Shown: positions 15,994 through 24,638 of the stretch, piece by piece
Layout: every line of letters begins with the position of its first letter
Numbering within the stretch: position 1 is the first letter of the stretch
NCBI GenBank assembly: GCA_036796975.1
Contig: DAIRBY010000005.1
Coordinates: forward strand, 26,011-90,010
Reading direction: 5' to 3'
DNA from: UBA8190 sp003453695
Lineage (GTDB): Bacteria; Actinomycetota; Acidimicrobiia; Acidimicrobiales; UBA8190
Length of the DNA stretch: 64,000 nt
Notes under the pieces: generated by a model
Database searches by the model: none
Told to the model about the DNA's origin: nothing
The model's input: the letters and a program-made list of their open reading frames with translations, nothing else
Made by a program: the position numbers and the translations under genes

Positions 15994-17316
15994 ATGCCGA
16001 ACTACGGGCCCGAAGTCCTCGGCCCTCCGCCGCGGGACCCGGCGCAGCAGTTCTGGGACCCGGAGATCCAGACCATGGACCCCGAGAAGCTGCGCGCCCT
16101 GCAAGAGGAACGGCTGCAGGTGCTGCTCCGCAAGGTCTTCGACACGCCGGTACCGCTCTTCCGCCGCAAGCTCGAGAGCGCCGGCATCGACGCCCCCGAG
16201 GACGTGAAGTCGCTGGAGGACCTGTCACGCGTCCCGCTCACCATGAAGCAGGACCTGCGCGACTCAGAGGGGGCGAACCCGCCCTGGGGCGACTACCGCT
16301 TCACCGATCCCCGCGCCGCCGTGCGCATCGGCACCTCGACAGGGACGACCGGCACCCCCACCATCTCCATCTGGACACGGCGCGACCTGTGGATCGAGTA
16401 CGAGTCCTCGGCCCGCACCTGGTGGCGCTACGGACATCGTCCCGGGATGATCGCCACCCACGCCCATCCCGCCTACCTGTACGGGGGCGGGGCCATGCTG
16501 TCGGGCTCCTACGAGTACTTCGGGTTCCTGAACATCTGGGTACCGCCCCCCGACACGGACGAGGCGGCGGAGCAAGGCCTTCGCTTCTGGACCCGGGTCA
16601 CTCCCGACATCCCCTTCATGGGCTTCTCCACGGGCCGCTTCTTCGAGGTGGCGGCCAAAGTCGGCATCGACCCCAAGGACGCCGGGCTCGAGTTCAAGGG
16701 CCTGCCCGGCTTCGGGTTGGGCAAGGGGATGCCGCTCATGACAGCCGGCGCCGAGTGCTACGCCTATGTGGGCGGGGCGTGCGGCAAGGCCCCCGGAGCC
16801 CACATCGCCATGGACTGGGCCGTCGTCCAAGCCGTCGACCCGGCCACCGGTGAAGAAGTGCCGGACGGTGAGTGGGGGGACCTGGTGGTGACCACCTTGG
16901 ACCGCGACAACGGGCTGCTCCGCTACGACCTGGAGGAGGCGTGCGCCATCCTGCGCGACCCGTGCCCGTGTGGGGAGACGAGCATCCGCGGCTTGTGGGG
17001 CGGACGCTTCAAGGATCTCATCTCCGTGCAGGGCAAGCGCTTCCAGGCCAACGAGGTGGAGTCGGCGCTGCGCAAGGTGGCCGAGGTGAACGAGCCGAGC
17101 CTCGAGTGGCAGATGGTTCGACCCACCGAGGACGATCGCCAGCTCGAGGTACGGGTGGAGCGCGGGGGCGGAGGCGGAGGCGACGACACCGAGATCGCCT
17201 CCAAGGCGGCAGCCTCCATCAAGGACGCCCTCGGCGTCGACGCCGCGGTGACCGTGCTCGAGCGCGAGACCATTCCCCGCTCCGGGTACAAGGCCGCCCG
17301 AGTGGTGGACGAATGA
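15994..17316 (+). CDS. Phenylacetate-CoA-ligase-like (PaaK family) adenylate-forming enzyme
   Basis: The 440-residue protein has the PaaK layout: an N-terminal helical segment, GTSTGTTGTPTIS as the phosphate loop, then LRYDLEEACAI and GRFKDLISVQGKRFQANEVE near the C-terminus. Such enzymes make aryl- or acyl-CoA from the acid, ATP and CoA. A strong AGGAGGGG precedes ATG 15994. It overlaps the next gene as ATGA. The natural acid is unknown and need not be phenylacetate. Confidence 0.85.
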   Translation: MPNYGPEVLGPPPRDPAQQFWDPEIQTMDPEKLRALQEERLQVLLRKVFDTPVPLFRRKLESAGIDAPEDVKSLEDLSRVPLTMKQDLRDSEGANPPWGDYRFTDPRAAVRIGTSTGTTGTPTISIWTRRDLWIEYESSARTWWRYGHRPGMIATHAHPAYLYGGGAMLSGSYEYFGFLNIWVPPPDTDEAAEQGLRFWTRVTPDIPFMGFSTGRFFEVAAKVGIDPKDAGLEFKGLPGFGLGKGMPLMTAGAECYAYVGGACGKAPGAHIAMDWAVVQAVDPATGEEVPDGEWGDLVVTTLDRDNGLLRYDLEEACAILRDPCPCGETSIRGLWGGRFKDLISVQGKRFQANEVESALRKVAEVNEPSLEWQMVRPTEDDRQLEVRVERGGGGGGDDTEIASKAAASIKDALGVDAAVTVLERETIPRSGYKAARVVDE

Positions 17317-18878
17317 GCGACACTGTCACCCACGACCGCATCCACCAGCACTCGCTCGCCGATGTGCTTCGGTCCCACGCCACCAGTCGCCCCGACAGCC
17401 TCGGCGCGCTGTGTGGCGACACCCGCCTGAGCTACGGAGCACTCGACGAGCGGGTCAACCGCCTGGCCAACGCGCTCCTCGCCGCCGGGGTGGGCCACGG
17501 CGACCGCCTGCTGTGGCTGGGACAGAACTGTCACCGCCTGCTCGAGGGGCTGCTCGCTGCGGCCAAGATCGGCGCCGTCTTCTGCCCGGCCAACTGGCGC
17601 CAGAGCGCAGCCGAATTCTCCTTCGTGGTGTCCGACGCCGAGCCCGCCGTGGTGTTCTGGCAGGAGGCCGAGATCGGCGACGTCCTTCGCAGCGTCCAGT
17701 CCGACACGGAGTCGAAGGCCATCTGGCTCCAGCACGACGGCACCGGTGAGGGCAGCTACGAGGCGTTCCTCGCCGGCGCCCCCACCGATGAGCCGGCCGT
17801 TGCCGTGAACGAGGCCGAAGCCGTGCTCATGATGTACACCGCCGCCTTCACGGGTTCGCCCAACGGGGCCCTGCTGTCCCACCGGGCGCTCGTGACCCAG
17901 GGCGCGTACGTGGCCCGGGTGATGGGCATCGAGGCCGACTACGTCTATCTGAACTGCGGCCCGCTCTTTCACGTCGCCACCTTCATGACCACGCTGGCGA
18001 CGCTGGTGAGCGGCGGCGCCAACATCTTCACCCCCCGCGTCGACGCCGAAGAGCTGAGCCGCATCATCGACGCCGAGCACTGCACGGGGGCATTCCTCAT
18101 GCCCCCCACCATCGACCAGATCCTGGAGCTGAACGCAGACGGGCGCTTCGACCTGAAGAGCCTGCGCACCTTCGGGGGGAAGCCGGAGTGGACGGCCATG
18201 GTCACCGTCGACGAGAGCCCGTGGGGTCGCAAGCCTGCCGGCTACGGCCAGACCGAGGTCATGGGGATGGCCACCTTCAACGCCCTCGGCCCGTCCCTCG
18301 GGAGCCACGGGCGGCCGCCTCCCTTCCTGCGCATCGGCATCATGGACCCCGAGGGGAAGCTGCTCGGCCCGGGCGACACCGGCGAGATCGTGGTGCGCGG
18401 GCCCACTGTCATGAACGGCTACTGGAACCGTCCCGAGCTCAACACCGAACGCCAGGCGGGCGGGTGGCACCACACCAACGATCTGGGCCGGCTGGAGGCG
18501 GACGGGTCGCTCTCCTTCATCGGCCCGAGGACGCGGCTCATCAAGTCGGCGGCGGAGAACATCTACCCCATCGAGGTGGAGAACGCTCTGCGGGCGCATC
18601 CGGCCGTGGCCGAGGCGGCGGTGATCGGGGTACCAGATCCCACCTGGACCCAGAACGTGAAGGCCGTGGTGGTGCTCCGGCCCGACCAGACGGCCACCGA
18701 GGAGGAGCTCGTCGAGCACTGCCGCCAGCGCATCGCCTCCTACAAGAAGCCCAAGTCGGTCGAGTTCGTGGACGAGCTCCCCAAGAAGGGCTGGTCCGTC
18801 GACTACGAGGCCCTGGACGAGCGCTTCGGCGGTGGCGGCTACCCGGGTGCCGGCGCCTTCTACGTGCGCACGGACTGA
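17313..18878 (+). CDS. AMP-binding acyl-CoA synthetase-like protein with altered phosphate loop
   Basis: The 521-residue protein aligns along the whole acyl-CoA synthetase family (GYGQTEVMGMATF, GEIVVRGPTVMNGYW, KSAAENIYPIEVE, ELPKKGW). At residues about 174-184 the canonical YTSGTTGxPKG is replaced by YTAAFTGSPNG, losing the first Ser-Gly-Thr and the lysine. The C-terminal lysine remains. It may still adenylate an acid with altered kinetics, or serve another role. It is translationally coupled to the PaaK-like gene. Confidence 0.82.
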   Translation: MSDTVTHDRIHQHSLADVLRSHATSRPDSLGALCGDTRLSYGALDERVNRLANALLAAGVGHGDRLLWLGQNCHRLLEGLLAAAKIGAVFCPANWRQSAAEFSFVVSDAEPAVVFWQEAEIGDVLRSVQSDTESKAIWLQHDGTGEGSYEAFLAGAPTDEPAVAVNEAEAVLMMYTAAFTGSPNGALLSHRALVTQGAYVARVMGIEADYVYLNCGPLFHVATFMTTLATLVSGGANIFTPRVDAEELSRIIDAEHCTGAFLMPPTIDQILELNADGRFDLKSLRTFGGKPEWTAMVTVDESPWGRKPAGYGQTEVMGMATFNALGPSLGSHGRPPPFLRIGIMDPEGKLLGPGDTGEIVVRGPTVMNGYWNRPELNTERQAGGWHHTNDLGRLEADGSLSFIGPRTRLIKSAAENIYPIEVENALRAHPAVAEAAVIGVPDPTWTQNVKAVVVLRPDQTATEEELVEHCRQRIASYKKPKSVEFVDELPKKGWSVDYEALDERFGGGGYPGAGAFYVRTD

Positions 18879-18884
18879 CCGGCC

Positions 18885-18961
18885 AGAGGGGTCACCAGGA
18901 GGGGTCACCAGGAGGGGTCACCAGGAGGGGTCACCAGGAGGGGTCACCAGGAGGGGTCACC
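18885..18961 (+). repeat. 13-bp tandem repeat (minisatellite)
   Basis: Five exact copies of AGGAGGGGTCACC run from 18897 to 18961, preceded by one 12-base copy, seven bases after the stop of the AMP-binding gene. Copy number is likely to vary between strains. No hairpin or T-run makes it a conventional terminator. Confidence 0.9.
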
Positions 18962-19095
18962 AGACAGGCGGACTCGTCGAGCCCAGCTTGACGGCCGTCG
19001 GCCCCGCCGGTACATCTCTTTCCGGCGGCGACGGGATGGCGACTGGATGAGGTGGGCGGCCTCCAAGGCGGGAGGCCACAAAGAGCGCAAGGCGG

Positions 19096-21888
19096 ATGCA
19101 GATGTCTCGAGGCGGAAGTGGCGGAGCCCGGCGACGGGCGACGGTGGTCCTGCGGCTGGTGCTGGTGCCCACGTTGCTGGCGTTGTCAGCGGTGTGGCTC
19201 ACCTCGGCGGGGAGCCAACCCACGGCCAGGGCGACCTGGACCAACTACGACACCGACAACTGGGGCGGATGGTCGAACCCCGCCAATGCCGGCTTCCTCA
19301 CCAACCCGGCCGGCTGCGACCCCATCGACCCGGCGCAGTGCATGCTGCCCTACCCCAACGACTGGTTCACCCGCGCCGACAGCTCGAGCGCCACCGGGCG
19401 CCGCCTCGACCTGAACATCCTGGCGACGCCCCGCAACGTGGCGGGCCTCCCCATCAACCCGGCCGACTACAACCGCAGTGACGGCTTCAGCGCCGGCAGC
19501 ACCATCCTCACCGTGGTGCCCGGCATGACCAAGAACAGCGACCTGGCCGCATCGGGCCTGCCCACCGACGTGAACATGGGCCTGAACGACAGCTCCACGA
19601 GCAACCCGTCACAGCTGGGCGTGATCCTCTTCGACGCCACCACCGGCCAGGTGTGGCCGGTCTGGGCGGAGATCGACCACTACACCGCGGAGGCCGGGGT
19701 CGTCCCGGCAGGCGCCACCGGTGCGGTCCAGCAGGACCTCATGATCCACCCGGCCCGGAACCTGCTCGACGGGCACCGCTACGTCGTGGCCCTGCGCGAC
19801 CTGACCACCGACGGCGGCAGCGTGGCCAAGCCCAGCTCGGCCTTCGAGTCCTACGTCAACGCCTATCTCCACCCGCCGGCACCGAGCGCCGGATCGCTGG
19901 GTCTGGGCGCCATCGTCCCCGCTGACGCCCGTACCGCCCACATGGACCGCGTCTTCGAGGACCTGGCCCAGCAACCGAGCTGGAACGTCTCCACCGACCC
20001 GTCCCAGCTGTATCTGGCCTGGGACTTCACCACCGCTTCCACGCAGAACGTCACCGGCCGGCTCCTCGCTATCAGGGACGACGCCTTTCGGCAGCTCGGC
20101 GAGACCAAGGCCCAGGTCGACGCCGGGCAGGATGCCGGGTCGGCCCCGCAGTTCACCGTCAGCTCGATCACCGACTTCCAGGACAGCGACCCGGGCGGCG
20201 CCAACTACAACGTGAACGTCGCCAGGGAGATCCAGGGCAGCTTCACCGTGCCCTGCTACATCGCTCCCACCTGCTCCCCGCCGGTCAAGTGCAAGAACCT
20301 GTCGAGCTCGAGCCCCTTCGACGACTGTCCCTCTCCCGGGAGCTTCTACTACGCCGATCCCACCAACCCCGACGCCGATCCCGGCCAGGTGCCCGGTCAG
20401 ACCTACCAGGCCGACTACATCTGCATCGCCGGGCGCAGCGGCTTCGACGCCGGGAAGCCGCTCATCCCCGTCGATTACGGCCACGGGCTGTTCGGCAGCT
20501 ACACCGAGGTCACCGCCTCGCCCCAGGAGGAGATGACCAACCGGGAAGGCATGATCTACTGCGCCACCGACTGGTTCGGCTGGGCCAACTCCGACATCCC
20601 CAACGCGGTGGTGGCCCTGGCCGATCTCTCCAACTTCTCCTTCCTGGCCGACCGGGGACAGCAGGGGGAGCTCAACTTCCTGTACCTGCAGCGCCTCCTC
20701 ATCAACCCGAGCGGTTTCTCCTCCAACCCTGCCTTCCAGTACTCGCCGGGCGTCCCCATCATCGACCTGAACGACGGCGTGTACTACGACGGCAACAGCC
20801 AGGGCGGCATCTTCGGAGGCACCGTGTGCGCCGTCTCCATCGACGTCCCTCGCTGCGGGCTCGGGGTGAACGGCATGGACTACTCCACCCTGCTCCCGCG
20901 CTCGGTCGACTACGTGGCCACCTCCACCCTGCCGCAGTTCCTCGAGCAGCAGGTGGAGCAGTTCGCCGCCAACCCCAGCGGCTACGACCCGACCGGCCTG
21001 ACCGGCGTGGGCTACTCCAACGCCTTCGACCTCTTCTACCCGGACCAGGGGCAACGCCAGCTCACCTTGGACCTCATCCAGAGCTTGTGGGACCGGGCCG
21101 ACCCCGACGGCTACGCCGGCCACATGAGCTCCTTCGGGGAAGCGCACAACCTGCTCCCCGATTGCACAGGCGACGGCGTGAAGGCGGTGGTGGAGCAGAC
21201 GCCCGCCGGGTGCGACCCGCCCGGGGTGACTCCCGGGCCCGACCATCACGTGCTCATGGAGATCGCCTGGGGCGACCACCAGGTGGCCAACTTCACCGCC
21301 TTCGACGAGGCCCGCACCATCGGGGCCGAGTCCGTGGGCAACTCGGGCGGCTCCACCGGCTCCAACGCGCCGGGAGGTGGCGAAGCGCTCTTGGCCAGCC
21401 GGCTGTGCAACACCGATGCCGGGGGCAGCGCCACCACCAACGACCCGACCGACAGCGGGTACAACTCGAGCGTCGCCAACGAGTACTGCTACCAGCCCGA
21501 CTCACCGTTGTGGGGCATCACGCCCATCTCGAGCTACCCGTACAACGGTTCGGCCATCGCCATCTTCGACGCCGGCCCCGACGGCGACGGCACCGCGTAC
21601 GCCACCGACCCTCCGCCCCCTTCGGACGTGCCGCCCCCGGACACCCGGGCCAACCTCGATCCCCACGAGGCACCCCGGCGGACCTGCGCGGCGCAGGACA
21701 TGAAGGGGACCTACTTCGACGTGAACGGCGCGCAGTACGGCATCGCCGGAGGACTGGTCACCGACCCCGCCCAGATGCTCACCGGGTTCCTCGCCCACTA
21801 CGACGGCCAGCCCATCACCGCCACCTCGACCCTGGCCGGCCCGCCCTACTTCTCAGGAGGCTGGCACAACACCTGCGCCCTGCCCTAG
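19096..21888 (+). CDS. Large secreted protein with alpha/beta-hydrolase-like nucleophile elbow
   Basis: The 930-residue protein starts MQMSRGG followed by arginines and a hydrophobic LRLVLVPTLLALSAVWLTSA, a signal peptide. Conserved blocks seen in related actinobacterial secreted proteins include DWFTRADSSSATGRRLDL, NRSDGFSAGSTIL and LYLAWDFTTAS. GNSQGG near residues 572-577 fits a GxSxG-type nucleophile elbow, with an aspartate-rich C-terminal half (GPDHHVLMEIAWGDHQV) that could supply Asp and His. It is probably an extracellular hydrolase of lipid or polyester, but no specific family can be claimed. Start may be the ATG at 19096 or 19102. It stands alone. Confidence 0.8.
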   Translation: MQMSRGGSGGARRRATVVLRLVLVPTLLALSAVWLTSAGSQPTARATWTNYDTDNWGGWSNPANAGFLTNPAGCDPIDPAQCMLPYPNDWFTRADSSSATGRRLDLNILATPRNVAGLPINPADYNRSDGFSAGSTILTVVPGMTKNSDLAASGLPTDVNMGLNDSSTSNPSQLGVILFDATTGQVWPVWAEIDHYTAEAGVVPAGATGAVQQDLMIHPARNLLDGHRYVVALRDLTTDGGSVAKPSSAFESYVNAYLHPPAPSAGSLGLGAIVPADARTAHMDRVFEDLAQQPSWNVSTDPSQLYLAWDFTTASTQNVTGRLLAIRDDAFRQLGETKAQVDAGQDAGSAPQFTVSSITDFQDSDPGGANYNVNVAREIQGSFTVPCYIAPTCSPPVKCKNLSSSSPFDDCPSPGSFYYADPTNPDADPGQVPGQTYQADYICIAGRSGFDAGKPLIPVDYGHGLFGSYTEVTASPQEEMTNREGMIYCATDWFGWANSDIPNAVVALADLSNFSFLADRGQQGELNFLYLQRLLINPSGFSSNPAFQYSPGVPIIDLNDGVYYDGNSQGGIFGGTVCAVSIDVPRCGLGVNGMDYSTLLPRSVDYVATSTLPQFLEQQVEQFAANPSGYDPTGLTGVGYSNAFDLFYPDQGQRQLTLDLIQSLWDRADPDGYAGHMSSFGEAHNLLPDCTGDGVKAVVEQTPAGCDPPGVTPGPDHHVLMEIAWGDHQVANFTAFDEARTIGAESVGNSGGSTGSNAPGGGEALLASRLCNTDAGGSATTNDPTDSGYNSSVANEYCYQPDSPLWGITPISSYPYNGSAIAIFDAGPDGDGTAYATDPPPPSDVPPPDTRANLDPHEAPRRTCAAQDMKGTYFDVNGAQYGIAGGLVTDPAQMLTGFLAHYDGQPITATSTLAGPPYFSGGWHNTCALP

Positions 21889-21894
21889 CGGACT

Positions 21895-21915
21895 CTGGCG
21901 GCGTCGCCGCGCCAG
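21895..21915. terminator. Possible bidirectional terminator stem-loop
   Basis: CTGGCG (21895-21900) and CGCCAG (21910-21915) form a six-bp stem with a nine-base loop between two convergent genes. There is no T-run, so intrinsic termination is uncertain. Confidence 0.35.
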
Positions 21916-21944
21916 GACCACAGCGACGCCGGCGACAGCGGTGA

Positions 21945-22544
21945 TCAGCCTGCGGATGTCCTGCGCCCGGTCAGGCCGAGGAGGATGTCGGTGCTCGAGG
22001 CCCGCCGCACGGTGCCCGACCCGAAGCCCCAGTCCATGTCGGTGGCCTCGAGTCGCTCGTCGATCTTCTCGATGCCGAAGTGGGCGTGGGCTCCGCCGGT
22101 CGTGAGCAGGTCGAGCACGGTACGCCGAGCCTCGGCCGAGGACGCCGGCGGCTCGCCCAGGGGGACGGTGATGTCGAGGGAGTGGATCACCAGGTGGGTG
22201 AGCGCCCCCTCCGGCCCCCCACCGGGTGGCTCCCAGTTGTGCATGGTCTCGTCGCGCAACTCGGACACCAGTTGGCTGGGCGGCAGCCTGCCGTCTCGAG
22301 CCGCCACCTTGTTGGAGAGGATGGTGAAGTCGAACCCGCACTCCTGGAGTTCGGCCATGAAGGCCTCCTGGTCGTAGCGGACCGGCATGGTCATGTGGGC
22401 TACCACCTCCCGGACCCGCCACCCTTCGCACAGCGAATCGGCGTCCCACCGCTCCGCAGGCAGCTGCTCCAGCACATCGGCCAGGCCCAGGTACCCGTCC
22501 TTGATGAGGGACGTCAGGTCCTCAGTCGAGTCGGTGGAAGTCAT
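21945..22544 (-). CDS. Maleylpyruvate-isomerase-family mycothiol-dependent enzyme (DinB fold)
   Basis: The 199-residue protein has the MDMPI N-terminal pattern: LADVLEQLPAERWDADSLCEGWRVREVVAHM, with the His in VVAHM and a later LTHLVIHSLDI, which together supply metal-binding histidines. Members use mycothiol in isomerisation, dechlorination or thiol transfer, consistent with an actinobacterial host. The C-terminal substrate domain is not the classical SCP2-like one. It is monocistronic and convergent with the large secreted protein. Specific reaction unknown. Confidence 0.82.
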   Translation of the reverse strand: MTSTDSTEDLTSLIKDGYLGLADVLEQLPAERWDADSLCEGWRVREVVAHMTMPVRYDQEAFMAELQECGFDFTILSNKVAARDGRLPPSQLVSELRDETMHNWEPPGGGPEGALTHLVIHSLDITVPLGEPPASSAEARRTVLDLLTTGGAHAHFGIEKIDERLEATDMDWGFGSGTVRRASSTDILLGLTGRRTSAG

Positions 22545-22713
22545 CGATCGCCTCCTCGGTGCCGAGCTCTCGCCGTCTCGGTGAAGAGCTCTCGCCTCCT
22601 CGTACCACAGGCTGACGGACGGCGCCTCCTCGACTCATCTGTCGTGGGGCAATCCCAGTGGCACGCCCGAAGGAGCAGGCAGGTCGCCGACGGCCGGGGC
22701 TCGGCCTGCTTCT

Positions 22714-23514
22714 TCAAAGGCGCTTCATGACCTGGCCTGCGATGCGGCGCACGACCGGTCGGGGCACCAACCGCGGCGACACGGCCGCCACCTTGTTGAC
22801 CAGGCCCGGCACGCACACGGCCTCGTTGCGCGACAGGGACGCCAGTCCCTGGCGCACGACGTCGTCGGCCTCGGCCCAGGCGAAGCCGGGAAGCCCATGG
22901 CCCGTGATGCCCGCCGACGACTGGAAGTTGGTGCGGGTGAAGCCGGGGCAGAGCACCGTCACGAGTACCCCGCTCCCCGACATTTCGTCGTGCAGGGCCT
23001 CGGTGTAGAAGAGCACGAAGGACTTGGCCGCCGAGTAGGTGGCGCTCTCCGGCGTGGGTGCGAAGGCGGCCACCGAAGCGACGTTGAGCAGCTTCCCCGA
23101 GCCTCGCGGCACCATGACCTGCACCGCGGCGTGGCTGAGGGCGACCACGGCGGCGACGTCGACGTCCACCATGCCCAGCTCCTGGTCGCGGCCGTGGGTG
23201 GTCACCGGCCCGTAGAACCCGAACCCGGCGTTGTTCACCACGGTGCCCACGTCCCCGGCGCCGATGCGCTCCGCCACGGTGGCGAGCTGGACCCGGTCGG
23301 CCAGGTCGGCGACGAGGATCTCGGCCCCGGTGCCGTGGGCGGTGGACAGCTCGGCGGCCAGCTTCTCCATGGGCTCGCGGCTGCGGGCCACGAGCACGAG
23401 GTCGTTACCGGCGGCGGCGAGCTGGCGGGCGAAGCTCGCCCCCAGACCCGACGACGCCCCGGTCACGAGCGCCCGGGGCCGGGCGCCTCGGTCGGAGCCC
23501 TCGGCCCGGGTCAC
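22714..23514 (-). CDS. Short-chain dehydrogenase/reductase (DltE-like)
   Basis: The 266-residue protein has VTGASSGLGASFARQLA, NNAGFGFYG, the VASVAAF serine segment and the catalytic YSAAK. The C-terminal extension (VNKVAAVSPRLVPRPVVRRIAGQV) is typical of the YqjQ/DltE-like SDR group. It oxidises or reduces an alcohol/ketone with NAD(P). GTG 23514 overlaps the acyl-CoA dehydrogenase stop (GTGA), making it the last gene of a five-gene operon. Confidence 0.85.
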   Translation of the reverse strand: MTRAEGSDRGARPRALVTGASSGLGASFARQLAAAGNDLVLVARSREPMEKLAAELSTAHGTGAEILVADLADRVQLATVAERIGAGDVGTVVNNAGFGFYGPVTTHGRDQELGMVDVDVAAVVALSHAAVQVMVPRGSGKLLNVASVAAFAPTPESATYSAAKSFVLFYTEALHDEMSGSGVLVTVLCPGFTRTNFQSSAGITGHGLPGFAWAEADDVVRQGLASLSRNEAVCVPGLVNKVAAVSPRLVPRPVVRRIAGQVMKRL

Positions 23515-24638
23515 AGTCCGAGATGGGCGGCGAGGCGAGCTCGGTGCTCAGCCCCGGTCCCGAACACCGCCGCCTGGACCTTCTGACGTTTCACGTACAG
23601 GTGCATGTCGTGCTCCCAGGTGTAGCCGATACCCCCCAGGCACTGGATTCCCTCCTGGGCCATGAGCTTCTGGCAGTCACCGGCGCTGGACTTGGCCATC
23701 CACACCGCCTCGGACCGCCGCTCGTCCCCCTCGTCGATGGCGGCGGCGGCGAAGTAGGCGGTGGCCCGGGCCGCCTCGAGGGCCACGTACATGTTGGCCA
23801 GCTTGTGCTTGATGGCCTGGAAGGACCCGATCTTCACCCCGAACTGCTCGCGCTCTTGGACATAGCGGTGCACGGTGTCGAAGATGGCCTGGCTGGTGCC
23901 CACCATCTCGGCGGCGAGAGCGGCAGTCGCCACCTCCAGGGCCCGGCGCAACGCCGGCGCCGACGCTCCGGGCTCGCCGAGGGCGCGACCGGCGTCGACG
24001 ACGACGCTGTCCAGGTGCACCGTGGCGAGGGGCCGGGTCCCGTCGAGCGCGTGCAGCGGGGTGACCCGAAGGGCTCCGGACGGCACGACGAACAGGCCGA
24101 CACCCTCGTCGCCCCTCGTGCCGGGAAGACGGGCCGCGACCACGACTTCGTCGGCCCGGCCGGCGTCGAACACGTAGTGCTTCTCGCCGTCGAGGCGCCA
24201 GTCCCCTCCCGAGGGCGTCGCCGTGGTGACGAGCGACTCCACGTCGAAGCGGCCGTCGGCCTCGGCCAGGGCCAGGGTGCCCACCGCGGTTCCGGCGGCG
24301 ACGGGCCCGAGGAAGCGCCGGCGCTGATCAGCCGAACCCGCCTCCACCACGGCCGGGACGAACTGCGCCGCCGTCGAGAGGAAGGGGGCCGGGCACAGCA
24401 CCCGGCCCAGCTGCTCGGCCACGACGGCCAGCTCCACCTGGCCGAGACCGATGCCGCCGTCCGCTTCGGGCACGGTCAGCGCCGGCCAGTCCAGCGCCAC
24501 CATGGCGTTCCACAGCTCGTCGGCGTCCTTGCCCTCCTCGACCACCCGGCGCACCAGCGACATCGGGCACTCGGCGTCGACGAAGGACGCCACCGACTCC
24601 GCCAGGGCCTGCTGCTCCGAGCTCAGTTCGAGGTCCAC
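23511..24638 (-). CDS. Acyl-CoA dehydrogenase (small-subunit-like)
   Basis: The 375-residue protein begins MDLELSSEQQALAESVASF, has LALAEADGRFDVESL in place of the canonical substrate-loop motif, and GIQCLGGIGYTWEHDMHLY near the C-terminus. It resembles the actinobacterial partners of heteromeric acyl-CoA dehydrogenases, in which one subunit lacks catalytic or FAD residues. Whether it works alone is unclear, because no second subunit gene is adjacent. The GTG start overlaps the upstream CoA-ligase gene by 16 bases. Confidence 0.83.
   Translation of the reverse strand: MDLELSSEQQALAESVASFVDAECPMSLVRRVVEEGKDADELWNAMVALDWPALTVPEADGGIGLGQVELAVVAEQLGRVLCPAPFLSTAAQFVPAVVEAGSADQRRRFLGPVAAGTAVGTLALAEADGRFDVESLVTTATPSGGDWRLDGEKHYVFDAGRADEVVVAARLPGTRGDEGVGLFVVPSGALRVTPLHALDGTRPLATVHLDSVVVDAGRALGEPGASAPALRRALEVATAALAAEMVGTSQAIFDTVHRYVQEREQFGVKIGSFQAIKHKLANMYVALEAARATAYFAAAAIDEGDERRSEAVWMAKSSAGDCQKLMAQEGIQCLGGIGYTWEHDMHLYVKRQKVQAAVFGTGAEHRARLAAHLGL

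Noticed and set aside
18885..18961. CRISPR array
   Set aside because: The 13-bp units are contiguous with no spacers, so this is a simple tandem repeat.
22678..22706. Rho-independent terminator after the SDR at 22714
   Set aside because: A GC-rich inverted repeat exists but has a bulge, and there is no T-run in the direction of transcription.
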